Position numbers and translations under genes: made by a program. Positions 44,560 through 53,163 of a DNA stretch of 64,000 bases are shown here, in pieces. The first letter of the stretch is position 1. Each line of letters opens with the position of its first letter. Under the pieces are notes generated by a model, which was not told where the DNA came from, did not search any database, and saw only the letters and a program-made list of their open reading frames with translations. The DNA is taken from contig JAIPBT010000001.1 of assembly GCA_021738565.1 (NCBI GenBank), positions 62,001 to 126,000 on the forward strand, in the 5' to 3' direction. The DNA comes from Bacteroidales bacterium. Lineage in GTDB: Bacteria; Bacteroidota; Bacteroidia; Bacteroidales; GCA-2748055.

Positions 44560-45143
44560 ACCTGTGATGTCTCTTCGCCGTTTTGTGAAAAATCTCCCTT
44601 GATTATGTATGGCTCGCTGGCAGGAACCCTCTTTATTGCATCGGAAGGACAAACCCTCGCGATGGAACACTCATTGCAATTCACACAGATATTATGTCTG
44701 ATCTGAAGATGCAATGAGCCATTTCCGAAAGAGCTGCAGCCTTTCACGCATTTCGCACAGCCAATGCACAGGTCTTCATTTATGATGTATTCAAAATAGG
44801 GCTCTTCAATAAACTTTCGCTCAATGGCAGCAGCCGGACAAAGTTGCTTTTCCGCACCCGTCTCAAGTTCCGTTACCCCGGGCTTGAAATATCCACCGCA
44901 AAGGTCACAGTATCCGCATAGATCATATGCATGGACACATTTGACTGCGGAGGGTGAAAGTACACAATCGGTGGCGCACCTGCCACACTGGGTGCACTTC
45001 AAAGGATCGACCTGCCAGACATATTTTTCGGAACCGGAATTTACAGCAGCAACGGTTCCAACCCCGGCAAGCGACAATCCCAGCGTAAGCCTGGCTCCCT
45101 TGTTGATGAATTCCCTCCTGTTGTAAGATCTATCCTTAGCCAT
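44556..45143 (-). CDS. NapG/MauM-like exported polyferredoxin with twin-arginine signal
   Basis: A 195-residue protein. The N-terminus has a twin-arginine signal (NRREFINKGARLTLGLSL), so the iron-sulfur protein is folded before export. The body has four Cys clusters typical of NapG/MauM: CTQCGRCATDC, CGYCDLCGGYF with a later CPAAAIERK, CIGCAKCVKGC and CVNCNECSIARVCP. It likely shuttles electrons with the NapH-like protein encoded immediately downstream (ATGA overlap). The ATG at 45143 is preferred to upstream codons because it precedes the Tat signal; it overlaps the end of the 65-aa gene by 8 bp. Confidence 0.9.
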   Translation of the reverse strand: MAKDRSYNRREFINKGARLTLGLSLAGVGTVAAVNSGSEKYVWQVDPLKCTQCGRCATDCVLSPSAVKCVHAYDLCGYCDLCGGYFKPGVTELETGAEKQLCPAAAIERKFIEEPYFEYIINEDLCIGCAKCVKGCSSFGNGSLHLQIRHNICVNCNECSIARVCPSDAIKRVPASEPYIIKGDFSQNGEETSQV

Positions 45144-45333
45144 TTTTTCTTTCCTTTTGTGCCTTCGGTAATTTGCAACCCGACAGAAGATTACACTGAC
45201 TGCAACTGCCATTCAGACTGCAACTTGCGGAAAGGGTCACTTTCCCCTTGAACAAAAACACACCGGTCATGACCCCCATCGCTGTGAGAAGGGATGCCCG
45301 GGCAAGCGTTCTTATGAAGTCTTTTCTTTCCAT
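45136..45333 (-). CDS. Small Cys-rich membrane-anchored protein (65 aa)
   Basis: Starting at ATG 45333, this 65-residue protein has a basic start (MERKDFIRTLARA), one hydrophobic helix (SLLTAMGVMTGVFLFKG) and a compact Cys tail with CSLNGSCSQCNLLSGC (four Cys within 16 residues), then a basic end. The Cys tail would lie outside the cytoplasm and could hold a small iron-sulfur or metal site. It is 10 bp downstream of the NHL-propeller gene and overlaps the NapG-like gene by 8 bp. I do not recognise a family. Confidence 0.75.
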   Translation of the reverse strand: MERKDFIRTLARASLLTAMGVMTGVFLFKGKVTLSASCSLNGSCSQCNLLSGCKLPKAQKERKNG

Positions 45334-45343
45334 GGAATAAAAG

Positions 45344-46309
45344 CTATAATTTTTCAAAAACCCGCACCATATTGCGGTCAAAATCCAGTGCATAAATGAC
45401 ATCATTCTCATCCACCGCAACTTCCGGGGCCTGCCCCTCCTCCCTGAATTTCTCCGGTGGCGCCACCACTGAGATCATTTCTCCGGAACTGTCATATACC
45501 TTGATCCTTACAAGTCCCTTTTCACTCGTGACAAAGGATCCGTCAGACAGTGAAGTGATCTCTGCCGGATTGCAGCATCCCGAAAAACCCTCGATCGCCA
45601 TTGATCCCTTTTGCCAGAATCCCCTCATCTCTCCTTCAGCCGAGTAGTTTTCAATGGCATGTTTGCCCGGGTTGACCACCCACAGTTCTCCATAGCTATT
45701 CACCACAAGATCGAAATTGGCGCTGGGGACAATAAAACCATGACCGGCAGCACTTTCTGCCTTTCCTTCAAATGCTCCAAGCAGGTTGCCGTTAAAGTCA
45801 TACATAAGAACACGCCTGTTCCCTGCATCGGCAACATAAAGAATATGGTCACTTGCGCCAAGCGATGTGAATGTACAGTTCCTTCCCGGCGTATCCCACC
45901 TGCTGATCAGCTCCCCTTTCTTCGTGAACTTCTTAACATGATCCTCACAGGCCACAAACACTGCTTCAGAAGTCACCTCCAATGCCATAACCATGTCACT
46001 TTCTCCGGTGGAAACTTTCATTTTCTGTGTCCCCCCGGTTGTGATCGACTGGATTGTTTTATCCCCTGCCAGCCAAATGATGCCGTCGATGATGTCGATC
46101 GCACGTGGTTCGTAATTCCTTACGGGAAAATTTTTCGTTTCCCTGTATCCGATCAAAAACGGGTCCACAGTTTTGTATTCATCAATGTTGTATTCGTAGG
46201 GGTTGTCCCCCAGTTTGTCGGGCTTTTTGCCCGTAAAGTCAAGGACGATCACTGTTATTATTGCGGCGACCACCAGGATGATAATGAAAGAAAGGCTTCT
46301 CTTTTTCAT
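45344..46309 (-). CDS. NHL-type beta-propeller protein with N-terminal membrane anchor
   Basis: A 321-residue protein with one N-terminal helix (SFIIILVVAAIITVIVLDF) and a six-bladed NHL-like propeller (ILYVADAGNRRVLMYDFNGNL, SYGELWVVNPGKHAIENYSA). Near residue 245 it has GFSGCCNPAE, a Cys pair in a loop; the same pattern is typical of NHL proteins next to NapGH-like genes as far as I recall, but that is not certain. It is 7 bp downstream of the PQQ-like gene at 46317 and 10 bp upstream of the 65-aa gene. Probably extracytoplasmic; function unknown. Confidence 0.83.
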   Translation of the reverse strand: MKKRSLSFIIILVVAAIITVIVLDFTGKKPDKLGDNPYEYNIDEYKTVDPFLIGYRETKNFPVRNYEPRAIDIIDGIIWLAGDKTIQSITTGGTQKMKVSTGESDMVMALEVTSEAVFVACEDHVKKFTKKGELISRWDTPGRNCTFTSLGASDHILYVADAGNRRVLMYDFNGNLLGAFEGKAESAAGHGFIVPSANFDLVVNSYGELWVVNPGKHAIENYSAEGEMRGFWQKGSMAIEGFSGCCNPAEITSLSDGSFVTSEKGLVRIKVYDSSGEMISVVAPPEKFREEGQAPEVAVDENDVIYALDFDRNMVRVFEKL

Positions 46310-46316
46310 AAGTCTT

Positions 46317-47750
46317 TTAATTTCGATTCAATGCCATATCCAGGCATACCATGGTCTCAGAATCACGCAGGACCATATATCCATCAGCCACAGCGATAGG
46401 GGCCCATGCATCCGCACCGTCCTCAATGACCCTGTAGCTGTCGATCTGGATATATTGACTAACAGATGGCCTTGCAATTGTAAGCGTGCCATCATCACTT
46501 AATATAAAGAGTTTGTTGTCGGCGATTATATAGGGACCAAGTCCGAACCTCACGGTCTGTCCGCTGGACCATACCACTTTTGTAAAATCATCCGGATGAA
46601 CACAAACAAGTTCATTCCTGAGGGGTCCGGCATCCTTGGGCAGGATACCCAGCAAGTGTCCTTCGAAGACCACGGGGGTCTGTTGCTCACATGCCAGTCC
46701 CTCCTTCGGACTGTATTCCTGTAAAACCTCGGCATGGAAGGTCTCTCCTTCCTTTACTAATTGAAGGACCATGCTGCCTGCTCCATACCCGGCCGTAAGG
46801 AATATCTTTCCATCGGGAAGACATACAGGTGAGGGGGCAACAACATTGTGTTTCCATTCGGGTGCAGTCCACAACAGCTTACCGGCATCCCTTCCATCCG
46901 CTGCCACTCCAAAAGCGCCTCCTATGGCACTGTATACGTACATTTTTACTCCTTCAAATTCAAACGGCATAATGGATGAATGTGACATACCCCACTGCTG
47001 CTCATTGGGCGTTCTCCAGGCGATCTCACCTGTTTTGCAATCCACTGCAACAAGCAGGTTCTTTCCCCCGGTGGCAATGATGGCCATCCCGTTGTCGATC
47101 AAGGGACACTGACCCGTATACCAGAAGGGAATCTCAGAATCATAATCCTGTTCAACATTCAATCCCCACCTGAAGTCGCCATCCTCCCTGTCTACACACA
47201 TAACATGGCCCCGGGGACCAATGGTGACGATATATTCATCCGTAACGGCAGGCACGGTCCTTGACATCCCGTGGTTTCTTTTAACCGGGATCTTGTACCA
47301 CCTTCTCCATAATTCCGTCCCGGTTACAAGGTTGAAACACCGCAGCATATCCGACCTGATCTCCTCGTTATAATCAAGTACATATACCTTCCCCTCGTAA
47401 ATGGCTGCTCCGGCGTGCCCTTCTCCGAGATCGACCTCCCACAATTGGGTCGGTCCCTCTTCGGGGAATTCATCCATTAGCCGCACTCCGGAACGGCTTA
47501 TATTATCAAAATACTCACCACGGAACCGCGGCCAGGTCCCCTCAAGGACTGACTTCCTGCGTTCAAAACTTTCAAAGAACTCACCGATATTGATATCAAG
47601 GTTCACCTCCACCCCTTCACCCCTGTTATCCATTCCGGGAACACTTTCAACGAGATCCCGGTAAGGATCCTTCGTGATCCACCATGCAATTGATATGAAT
47701 CCTGCAAAGATCAGCAGCCAGGGAATGTATATGTCGGGTTTAATTCTCAT
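46317..47750 (-). CDS. PQQ-like beta-propeller protein with N-terminal membrane anchor
   Basis: A 477-residue protein with one N-terminal helix (YIPWLLIFAGFISIAWWI) and then a propeller. The entry segment WPRFRGEYFDNISRSG is typical of this group. Blades include VTGTELWRRWYKIPV, LVAVDCKTGEIAWRTP and AVADGYMVLRDSETMVCLD. It sits 7 bp before the NHL-propeller gene and 73 bp after the next propeller gene. Anchored at the outer face of the inner membrane; no catalytic residues seen. Confidence 0.87.
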   Translation of the reverse strand: MRIKPDIYIPWLLIFAGFISIAWWITKDPYRDLVESVPGMDNRGEGVEVNLDINIGEFFESFERRKSVLEGTWPRFRGEYFDNISRSGVRLMDEFPEEGPTQLWEVDLGEGHAGAAIYEGKVYVLDYNEEIRSDMLRCFNLVTGTELWRRWYKIPVKRNHGMSRTVPAVTDEYIVTIGPRGHVMCVDREDGDFRWGLNVEQDYDSEIPFWYTGQCPLIDNGMAIIATGGKNLLVAVDCKTGEIAWRTPNEQQWGMSHSSIMPFEFEGVKMYVYSAIGGAFGVAADGRDAGKLLWTAPEWKHNVVAPSPVCLPDGKIFLTAGYGAGSMVLQLVKEGETFHAEVLQEYSPKEGLACEQQTPVVFEGHLLGILPKDAGPLRNELVCVHPDDFTKVVWSSGQTVRFGLGPYIIADNKLFILSDDGTLTIARPSVSQYIQIDSYRVIEDGADAWAPIAVADGYMVLRDSETMVCLDMALNRN

Positions 47751-47823
47751 CGTGGTTCATGTTCACCGGATATATTATCTGATCAGGGCAACGAGGCCCG
47801 TTGTTTGTGTTTCTAATACTTCT

Positions 47824-49080
47824 TTAATCCGCAGCTATATCATAGACCAGGAGCACATCGTGGTGGCGCAGGAACAATTTCTTGTCGTAGATGGAAGGAT
47901 GTGCCCACCTTGGTCCGCGGCCATCATCCACACTAAAAGAACCCTTAACAAAGAATCCTTCCGGCGAGGGTTCCACCAGTGCCGTATAGCCCTGTTTCTC
48001 CTCAAAAACATAGAACATTCCATCTGCATAGATCATGGCACCTTTGTTGTGCCATTTCTCCTCGTACATAACCTCCCCAGTATCCCAGTCAAGGCAAACC
48101 CAGTTTCCGTTCCCGTTATTCAGCCAGTTGGATCCGTAAAGGTAACCATCCAGGTACACCATGCCGCCATGGTGATTATCCAATACATCGCTGGTCCATT
48201 TTACCGAAGCAGACCGGCAATCGTCCGACAGGCTTACCATAAGGGCCTGGTCATCGTAACCGCTGGAAACAAAAATTTCTCCGTCATGATAAACAGGCGT
48301 ATTGGTACTGATGCGTTTGCCCTTTTCCGTATATTCGGTCACAATATCCAGCACCCAGAAGATCTCTCCTGTAGAAGGATCGATCCCCACAAGGTCCTCG
48401 GAAGTGGTTGCTATGATCAGTTCAACTCCATTGTATTCGATCATCAATGGTGAAACGTAGGACCTTACGCCTCCCACACTTTTAGTTTCCCATATCACCG
48501 AACCGTCATCCTTATCCAGTGCCACCATCACCGTTTGCTCTCCTACCGGGGATGAAATGACCGCATCTTCTGTCAGAAGAACCGATTCGGCCATTCCCCA
48601 GCGATGGAACCCTGCATCATAGGCCTTATGTGTGTTCTGAGACCAAAGAATATGCCCTGTCTCTGCATCAATGCAATTCACTGTCCCCATTGCACCTGTA
48701 ATATATATCCTGCCTTCTTCAATGGCAGGAGTATTGCGCGTCTCCTGGAACGACTCCATCCAGGGCCTTCCGTAAATGGTCTCCCATAAAACATCCCCGT
48801 TTAAATTCAGGGCTGTGATCACCTCAAGTGTATCCCTTCTTCCTGTCACATAAATGATCCCATCGTAAAGAACCGGAGTAGAATAACCACCTCCCAATCC
48901 CTCCTTCTTCAATACCAGTTCCGGTCCGCCCTCCGGCCACTCTTTCAACAACCCGGTATCCGGGTATTTTCCATCGCGGTCGGGGCCCCTCCACTGTACC
49001 GGCTGTCCCGTAAGATCCAAAGTGCCCGTCAGAAGGATCACAATAATAACCAACATCAAATTTTTGTTCATATACTTCAT
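47824..49080 (-). CDS. PQQ-like beta-propeller protein, exported (paralogue A)
   Basis: A 418-residue protein with a signal peptide (LMLVIIVILLTGTLDLTGQP) and a propeller that begins VQWRGPDRDGKYPDTGLLKEWP. Very similar segments open the next two genes, showing recent or functional tandem duplication. Later blades include GSNWLNNGNGNWVCLDWDTG and HPSIYDKKLFLRHHDVLLVY near the C-terminus. The start may be the first ATG (49080) or MNKN three codons on (49071). Function unknown. Confidence 0.88.
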   Translation of the reverse strand: MKYMNKNLMLVIIVILLTGTLDLTGQPVQWRGPDRDGKYPDTGLLKEWPEGGPELVLKKEGLGGGYSTPVLYDGIIYVTGRRDTLEVITALNLNGDVLWETIYGRPWMESFQETRNTPAIEEGRIYITGAMGTVNCIDAETGHILWSQNTHKAYDAGFHRWGMAESVLLTEDAVISSPVGEQTVMVALDKDDGSVIWETKSVGGVRSYVSPLMIEYNGVELIIATTSEDLVGIDPSTGEIFWVLDIVTEYTEKGKRISTNTPVYHDGEIFVSSGYDDQALMVSLSDDCRSASVKWTSDVLDNHHGGMVYLDGYLYGSNWLNNGNGNWVCLDWDTGEVMYEEKWHNKGAMIYADGMFYVFEEKQGYTALVEPSPEGFFVKGSFSVDDGRGPRWAHPSIYDKKLFLRHHDVLLVYDIAAD

Positions 49081-49158
49081 TATTTAATCTTTCAAATTTA
49101 CCAAATTAATCCTGCATGTATTATGGTTGAATTAGCCGGTTCGATGTCCGGGTCATGC

Positions 49159-50400
49159 TCAGTTTTTCAAATTATATGCTATGAGCACATCGCCATGACG
49201 AACCAGCAACATCCCGTTATAAATTGAAGGCCTTGCCCAGAAAGGTCCCCTTCCACCTTTTATTTTAAATGAGCTGATAATATCCAGACCATTTTCGTCG
49301 GCATGCGCCAGTGCCATGTTGCCCCCCTTTTCATCGATCATATAAAGCATCCCGTCAGCCGAGATAACCGGCCCCTTGTTTTCCCATTCCTCTACCCACA
49401 TGATCTCCCCGGTTTCCCATCGCATACAAACCCATTTCCCGAAATTCCGGGTCAGAAAATTGGAGCCGTACACGAAATCTTCCAGTTTTATCAGCCCGTG
49501 GTTCTGGTTATCAAGTGTAACACAATCGTATTTTTCTGTTACTGAATTACCATCTTCAGATACTTCCAGCATCACTGAAGGAACATCCCACCCATCCGAT
49601 ATGAATATCTCATTTCCAAGGGTCAGCGGTGAATTGGCCAGTATGGTTACATTTTCACCCTTGTCAGACAAATGGTGGTAATGGTGGGTCCATTTTATTT
49701 CACCGGTCTCAGTATCCACTCCCATCACATGCGTGCGATTCATGGCGATAACCTGCCGAAGTCCCAGGGAGTCATCCTCAAGCAATACAGGAGATCCATT
49801 TGAACGCTCGGTACCAAGCGGTTCTGATTTCCACGCCGTTTGCCCGGTAAGCTTATCCAGGGCAATCACTGTTGTCTCACTCCCTCCCGGTGTAACGATG
49901 ATCTTATCATCCACCATCAGCAATGATTCAGAAACACCGAACATATCCCAATGACTTTTGAACCTTTCGTGGATATCCACATTCCATAGAATATCCCCCG
50001 TAACTGCTTCAAAACAAACCAGATTATCCTTGCCACTTAGCACGTAAACCTTTCCGTCATCTACCAGGGGAGTACACCTGCTGTCGGGTATCGACTGGTC
50101 CCATGACCTGCCAAAAGATCGCTGCCAGTCAATATTTCCGTTTAGATCCAGGCATGAAAGCATATCCAGTGAATCGATCATCCCTGTTACAAAAATGTGC
50201 CTTTCTGTGGCAACTGCAGACGAATATCCCCTTCCAATACCGCTGGCCTGGAAACTGATAGCGGGACCATTGACCGGCCAGGTTTTAAGCAAACCTGTAT
50301 CCGGGAATACCCCACTCCTGTAAGGTCCCCTCCACTGGGCTTCCTGACTGTGGCAAACCACAAAGAGAAATACTGCAAAAAAGACAAGAATTATTCTCAT
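49159..50400 (-). CDS. PQQ-like beta-propeller protein, exported (paralogue B)
   Basis: A 413-residue protein with a signal peptide (IILVFFAVFLFVVCHSQ) and the same entry as its neighbours, AQWRGPYRSGVFPDTGLLKT. Its C-terminal ARPSIYNGMLLVRHGDVLIA parallels the neighbours' ends, so the three form a clear paralogous set. Blades include LLSCLDLNGNIDWQRSFGR and VIALDKLTGQTAWKSE. It ends 78 bp before paralogue A and starts 5 bp after the end of paralogue C. Confidence 0.88.
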   Translation of the reverse strand: MRIILVFFAVFLFVVCHSQEAQWRGPYRSGVFPDTGLLKTWPVNGPAISFQASGIGRGYSSAVATERHIFVTGMIDSLDMLSCLDLNGNIDWQRSFGRSWDQSIPDSRCTPLVDDGKVYVLSGKDNLVCFEAVTGDILWNVDIHERFKSHWDMFGVSESLLMVDDKIIVTPGGSETTVIALDKLTGQTAWKSEPLGTERSNGSPVLLEDDSLGLRQVIAMNRTHVMGVDTETGEIKWTHHYHHLSDKGENVTILANSPLTLGNEIFISDGWDVPSVMLEVSEDGNSVTEKYDCVTLDNQNHGLIKLEDFVYGSNFLTRNFGKWVCMRWETGEIMWVEEWENKGPVISADGMLYMIDEKGGNMALAHADENGLDIISSFKIKGGRGPFWARPSIYNGMLLVRHGDVLIAYNLKN

Positions 50401-50405
50401 GTTTG

Positions 50406-51608
50406 TTATTTGATTCTGTAAGCGATCAAAGCCTGCCCGTGGCGCAGGTAAAGTATTCCCTCATGGATCACGGGGTGGGCCCAGTGCTGCTCGGATCCCT
50501 TTGTTACCCGTGTTTCGCTGACAAGGTCAAATTTCTCCGGGGTGACATTCACAAGGGCAAGTTCGCCCCTGTCAGAATAACAGTATAATTTTCCATCTGC
50601 CGCGATCACTACTCCCTTGCCGATCTCCTGGCTTGTGTACATATCCTCTCCTGTCTTCCAATCGACGCATCTCATGTCCCTGGCATAATCGCCCGACCCG
50701 TAAATGTACCCATCGATCAGAACAGCTCCCCCCATCCTGCTGTCAAGCGGATTGCTCCATACATGTTCTATGGCGCTGCCGTCATCACTTAATTCAAGTT
50801 TACCAGCTCCCTGACCGTAACCGCTGAAAAAGAAGAGGCCGCCATCGTGATAGATCGGGGTATTGGCATGTACCGAAAACTTGTTGGGGTGCTTGTGAGA
50901 CCAGAGCATCTCTCCGGTTTCTGCATCAAATCCCATAAGGAACGATTCTGAATGGGTGGCCAGTATTTTCCTTCCATTATGGACAAACAGCAATGGAGTG
51001 CAATATGCAGTGAGCTCTCCTTTGCCAGTGCTGCTCCATATCATCTCCCCGGTGTGCCTGTTGAAGGCCGCAAAATTATGCTTTTTACCGCCGGGTGTGG
51101 CATAGATAATATCCCCGTCGACCACCGGTGTTTCGTTGTATCCCCAGCTTAAAACTTCACCTCCCAGGTTATATACCATATCAATTTCCCAGACCTTCTC
51201 ACCGTTTTTATCATTGAAACAGGTCAGTTTACCATGACCACTTACAAGATAGACCCGGTCGCCCACAACCACGGGCGTTCCCCTTGTTCCGTACCAGCTC
51301 TTGCTGAATTCAGGTCCGTATGCTTTTTTGTATACCAGTTCACCGCCCTTGGTAAATTTAAAAAGATAGCCGGTTTCATCGATCATGCCCGAAGTATAGA
51401 TATTGCCACCTGATATTGCCACGGAAGAATGGCCCTGTCCAAGTGCCTCGTATGACCAGATTATTTCAGGTCCGTCTTCAGGCCATTCATCAAGCAGACC
51501 GGTTTCATTGTATATGCCACCGGTTCCATTGCGCCAAGCCGTTGGTTCCTGGGCATTGGCGAATGTTCCGATCAAGAACATGACAATGATTAATAATTTA
51601 ATTTTCAT
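50406..51608 (-). CDS. PQQ-like beta-propeller protein, exported (paralogue C), first gene of the run
   Basis: A 400-residue protein with a signal peptide (LLIIVMFLIGTFANAQ) and the entry PTAWRNGTGGIYNETGLLDEW, a diverged form of the WRGP-DTGLLK-W start of paralogues A and B. The C-terminal HPVIHEGILYLRHGQALIAY matches their ends. It is the first gene of the thirteen-gene minus-strand run. A -7-like box (TATCTTTG on the minus strand) lies at 51684-51691, 75 bp upstream, the best promoter candidate for the run; no good -33 TTTG is paired with it. Confidence 0.87.
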   Translation of the reverse strand: MKIKLLIIVMFLIGTFANAQEPTAWRNGTGGIYNETGLLDEWPEDGPEIIWSYEALGQGHSSVAISGGNIYTSGMIDETGYLFKFTKGGELVYKKAYGPEFSKSWYGTRGTPVVVGDRVYLVSGHGKLTCFNDKNGEKVWEIDMVYNLGGEVLSWGYNETPVVDGDIIYATPGGKKHNFAAFNRHTGEMIWSSTGKGELTAYCTPLLFVHNGRKILATHSESFLMGFDAETGEMLWSHKHPNKFSVHANTPIYHDGGLFFFSGYGQGAGKLELSDDGSAIEHVWSNPLDSRMGGAVLIDGYIYGSGDYARDMRCVDWKTGEDMYTSQEIGKGVVIAADGKLYCYSDRGELALVNVTPEKFDLVSETRVTKGSEQHWAHPVIHEGILYLRHGQALIAYRIK

Positions 51609-51980
51609 GGTTTTAGAATAATTTTCTATTTCGAAATGGACTGCCGAATTCCATTGTCAGTGAAACACAATATTTTAAAACCCCAAAGATATTATTTCGC
51701 CCCCTCAATAAGCCTTTTAAATTTCCATTTCAAAGTAATTCATAATTATTCTAATTAAACGATATAACTCCCTGTATTATTGTTCGTTATATCAGATTTC
51801 ATAGTTAGATTTATTCAACTCCTTCTCTATGGGAAGGAAAAATCAGCTGCATCCGGTCTGCGGAATGATTTTGGGCAGGAAATCCGGCTGGAAAAAATGA
51901 ATAATGTGCCGGCACATCATCTCAAACTCCTCCATCATATTTTTAAAATTTTTCATACCTTAGTGACAAATCAAATCGTC
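51609..51980. other. Divergent intergenic region, probable promoter of the beta-propeller/redox run
   Basis: This 372-bp AT-rich stretch separates the minus-strand run (start 51608) from the plus-strand aldo/keto reductase (start 51981). It contains TATCTTTG on the minus strand at 51684-51691, a perfect -7 match for the run. I see no gene with family support; the open frame running into the reductase from 51780 is a non-conserved upstream extension. Confidence 0.5.
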
Positions 51981-52940
51981 ATGAAACGAAGAGACTTTAT
52001 TTCAAAAACAGCAATGACCATTCCCATGTTAAGTATGTTTCCTGCCGATCTCTCCTCCATCGGAAGGGAGCTTTTGAAAGGCAAAATAGAAAAAAGGTCC
52101 CTGGGCAAAACAGGCATGAATATCTCTGCCATAGGCTTTGGCGGGATCGTTGTTATGAATGCAACCACCGAACAGTCGGCAGCCAGGGTGAAAGAGGCGA
52201 TCGACTTCGGGGTCAATTATTTTGATGTGGCCCCAACCTACGGCAATGCGGAAGAGATGCTGGGACCCGCCCTGGAACCCTATCGCAAGGATGTTTACCT
52301 GGCCTGCAAAACCAACCAGCGGAAAAAGGACGATGCCAGGAGGGAACTCGAAGAATCGCTGGAAAAGCTTCGTACCGATCATTTTGACGTTTACCAGCTC
52401 CACGCGGTTACATCGCTTGAGGATGTGGACACGATCTTCTCTGAGAACGGGGCCATGAAAACATTTCTCAAGGCGCGCGAGGAAGGCCTCGTCAGGAACC
52501 TCGGCTTCTCCGCCCATTCGGTTGAAGCGGCCCTGGAATTACTGAAACGTTTTGATTTCGACACCATCCTTTTCCCGTTCAATTATACCTGCTGGTACCA
52601 TGGTGATTTTGGTCCACAGGTTATGGAAATAGCAAAACAAAAGCAGATGGGGATCCTTGCACTTAAAGCAATGGCCAAAGGGCCATGGCCCGAAGGAGCG
52701 GAACGTACCGTGGAGAAAGCATGGTATGAGCCACTTACCGACAACGAAGATGCGCGGAAAGGATTGTACTTCACGCTGTCCCACCCGGTTGCTGCAGCCA
52801 TCCCTCCGGGCGATGAAAACCTCTTTGCCATGGCGCTCCGGCTCGCAACAGACTTCAAACCAATGGACGATGAGCAGATCCTCGAGATGAAGAAGAAAGC
52901 CATGAACACAGAACCGCTCTTCAGGTACCCGATGGGGTAG
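51981..52940 (+). CDS. Aldo/keto reductase with twin-arginine-type leader
   Basis: A 319-residue protein. The N-terminus MKRRDFISKTAMTIPMLSM looks like a twin-arginine signal, placing the enzyme outside the cytoplasm. The body follows the aldo/keto reductase barrel: FGVNYFDVAPTYGNAEEM with catalytic Asp and Tyr, CKTNQRKKDDARRELEESL with the Lys, and VYQLHAV with the His. The C-terminal half keeps ALKAMAKGPWP and an NADP-binding-like end. The ATG at 51981 is chosen because the signal starts there; 67 upstream codons are open but unrelated. The 16-bp (two-octamer) repeat array starts 7 bp after its stop. Confidence 0.87.
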   Translation: MKRRDFISKTAMTIPMLSMFPADLSSIGRELLKGKIEKRSLGKTGMNISAIGFGGIVVMNATTEQSAARVKEAIDFGVNYFDVAPTYGNAEEMLGPALEPYRKDVYLACKTNQRKKDDARRELEESLEKLRTDHFDVYQLHAVTSLEDVDTIFSENGAMKTFLKAREEGLVRNLGFSAHSVEAALELLKRFDFDTILFPFNYTCWYHGDFGPQVMEIAKQKQMGILALKAMAKGPWPEGAERTVEKAWYEPLTDNEDARKGLYFTLSHPVAAAIPPGDENLFAMALRLATDFKPMDDEQILEMKKKAMNTEPLFRYPMG

Positions 52941-52946
52941 GTTACT

Positions 52947-53063
52947 GTGCGACAGTGAGACGGTGCGTCGGTGAGACAGTGCGTCGGTGAGACAGTGCGA
53001 CAGTGAGACAGTGCGACAGAGAGACGGTGCGTCGGTGAGACGGTGCGTCGGTGAGACAGTGCG
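52947..53063. repeat. Tandem array, 16-bp unit made of two octamers
   Basis: Seven 16-bp units of the type GTGCGACAGTGAGACG plus a 5-bp partial unit, with A/T and A/G swaps at fixed positions. Each unit is two related octamers. Read on the minus strand the octamers are CGTCTCAC, CGACGCAC, TGTCTCAC and TGTCGCAC, which share the YGWCNNAC pattern of the array at 2151-2228. It lies between the reductase stop and the minus-strand dehydrogenase stop at 53164, a converging-gene gap. Confidence 0.95.
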
Positions 53064-53163
53064 GGCTCAATAGTAGCTGACACAGCATCACTGTAACACA
53101 ATTGGGGCCAGGGAAAAAGTTATTAAATTATATAGTGTCTGTCAATCCAGCCACTATATATAT

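Noticed and set aside
45611-46399. 262-codon open frame on the plus strand, and a 259-codon one at 47674-48453
   Set aside because: Both are antisense shadows of propeller genes that have signal peptides or anchors and clear repeats on the minus strand; their own translations show no family features.
49093-49100. A -7-like box TAAATTTG just upstream of paralogue A
   Set aside because: It ends only 13 bases before the start codon and has no -33 partner, so a transcript from it would have almost no leader.
34956-51608. Reading the propellers as true PQQ-dependent dehydrogenases
   Set aside because: They show the PQQ-like repeat pattern but I cannot find the catalytic Asp/Glu and calcium-site arrangement or the disulfide of quinoprotein dehydrogenases, and no PQQ synthesis genes are present.
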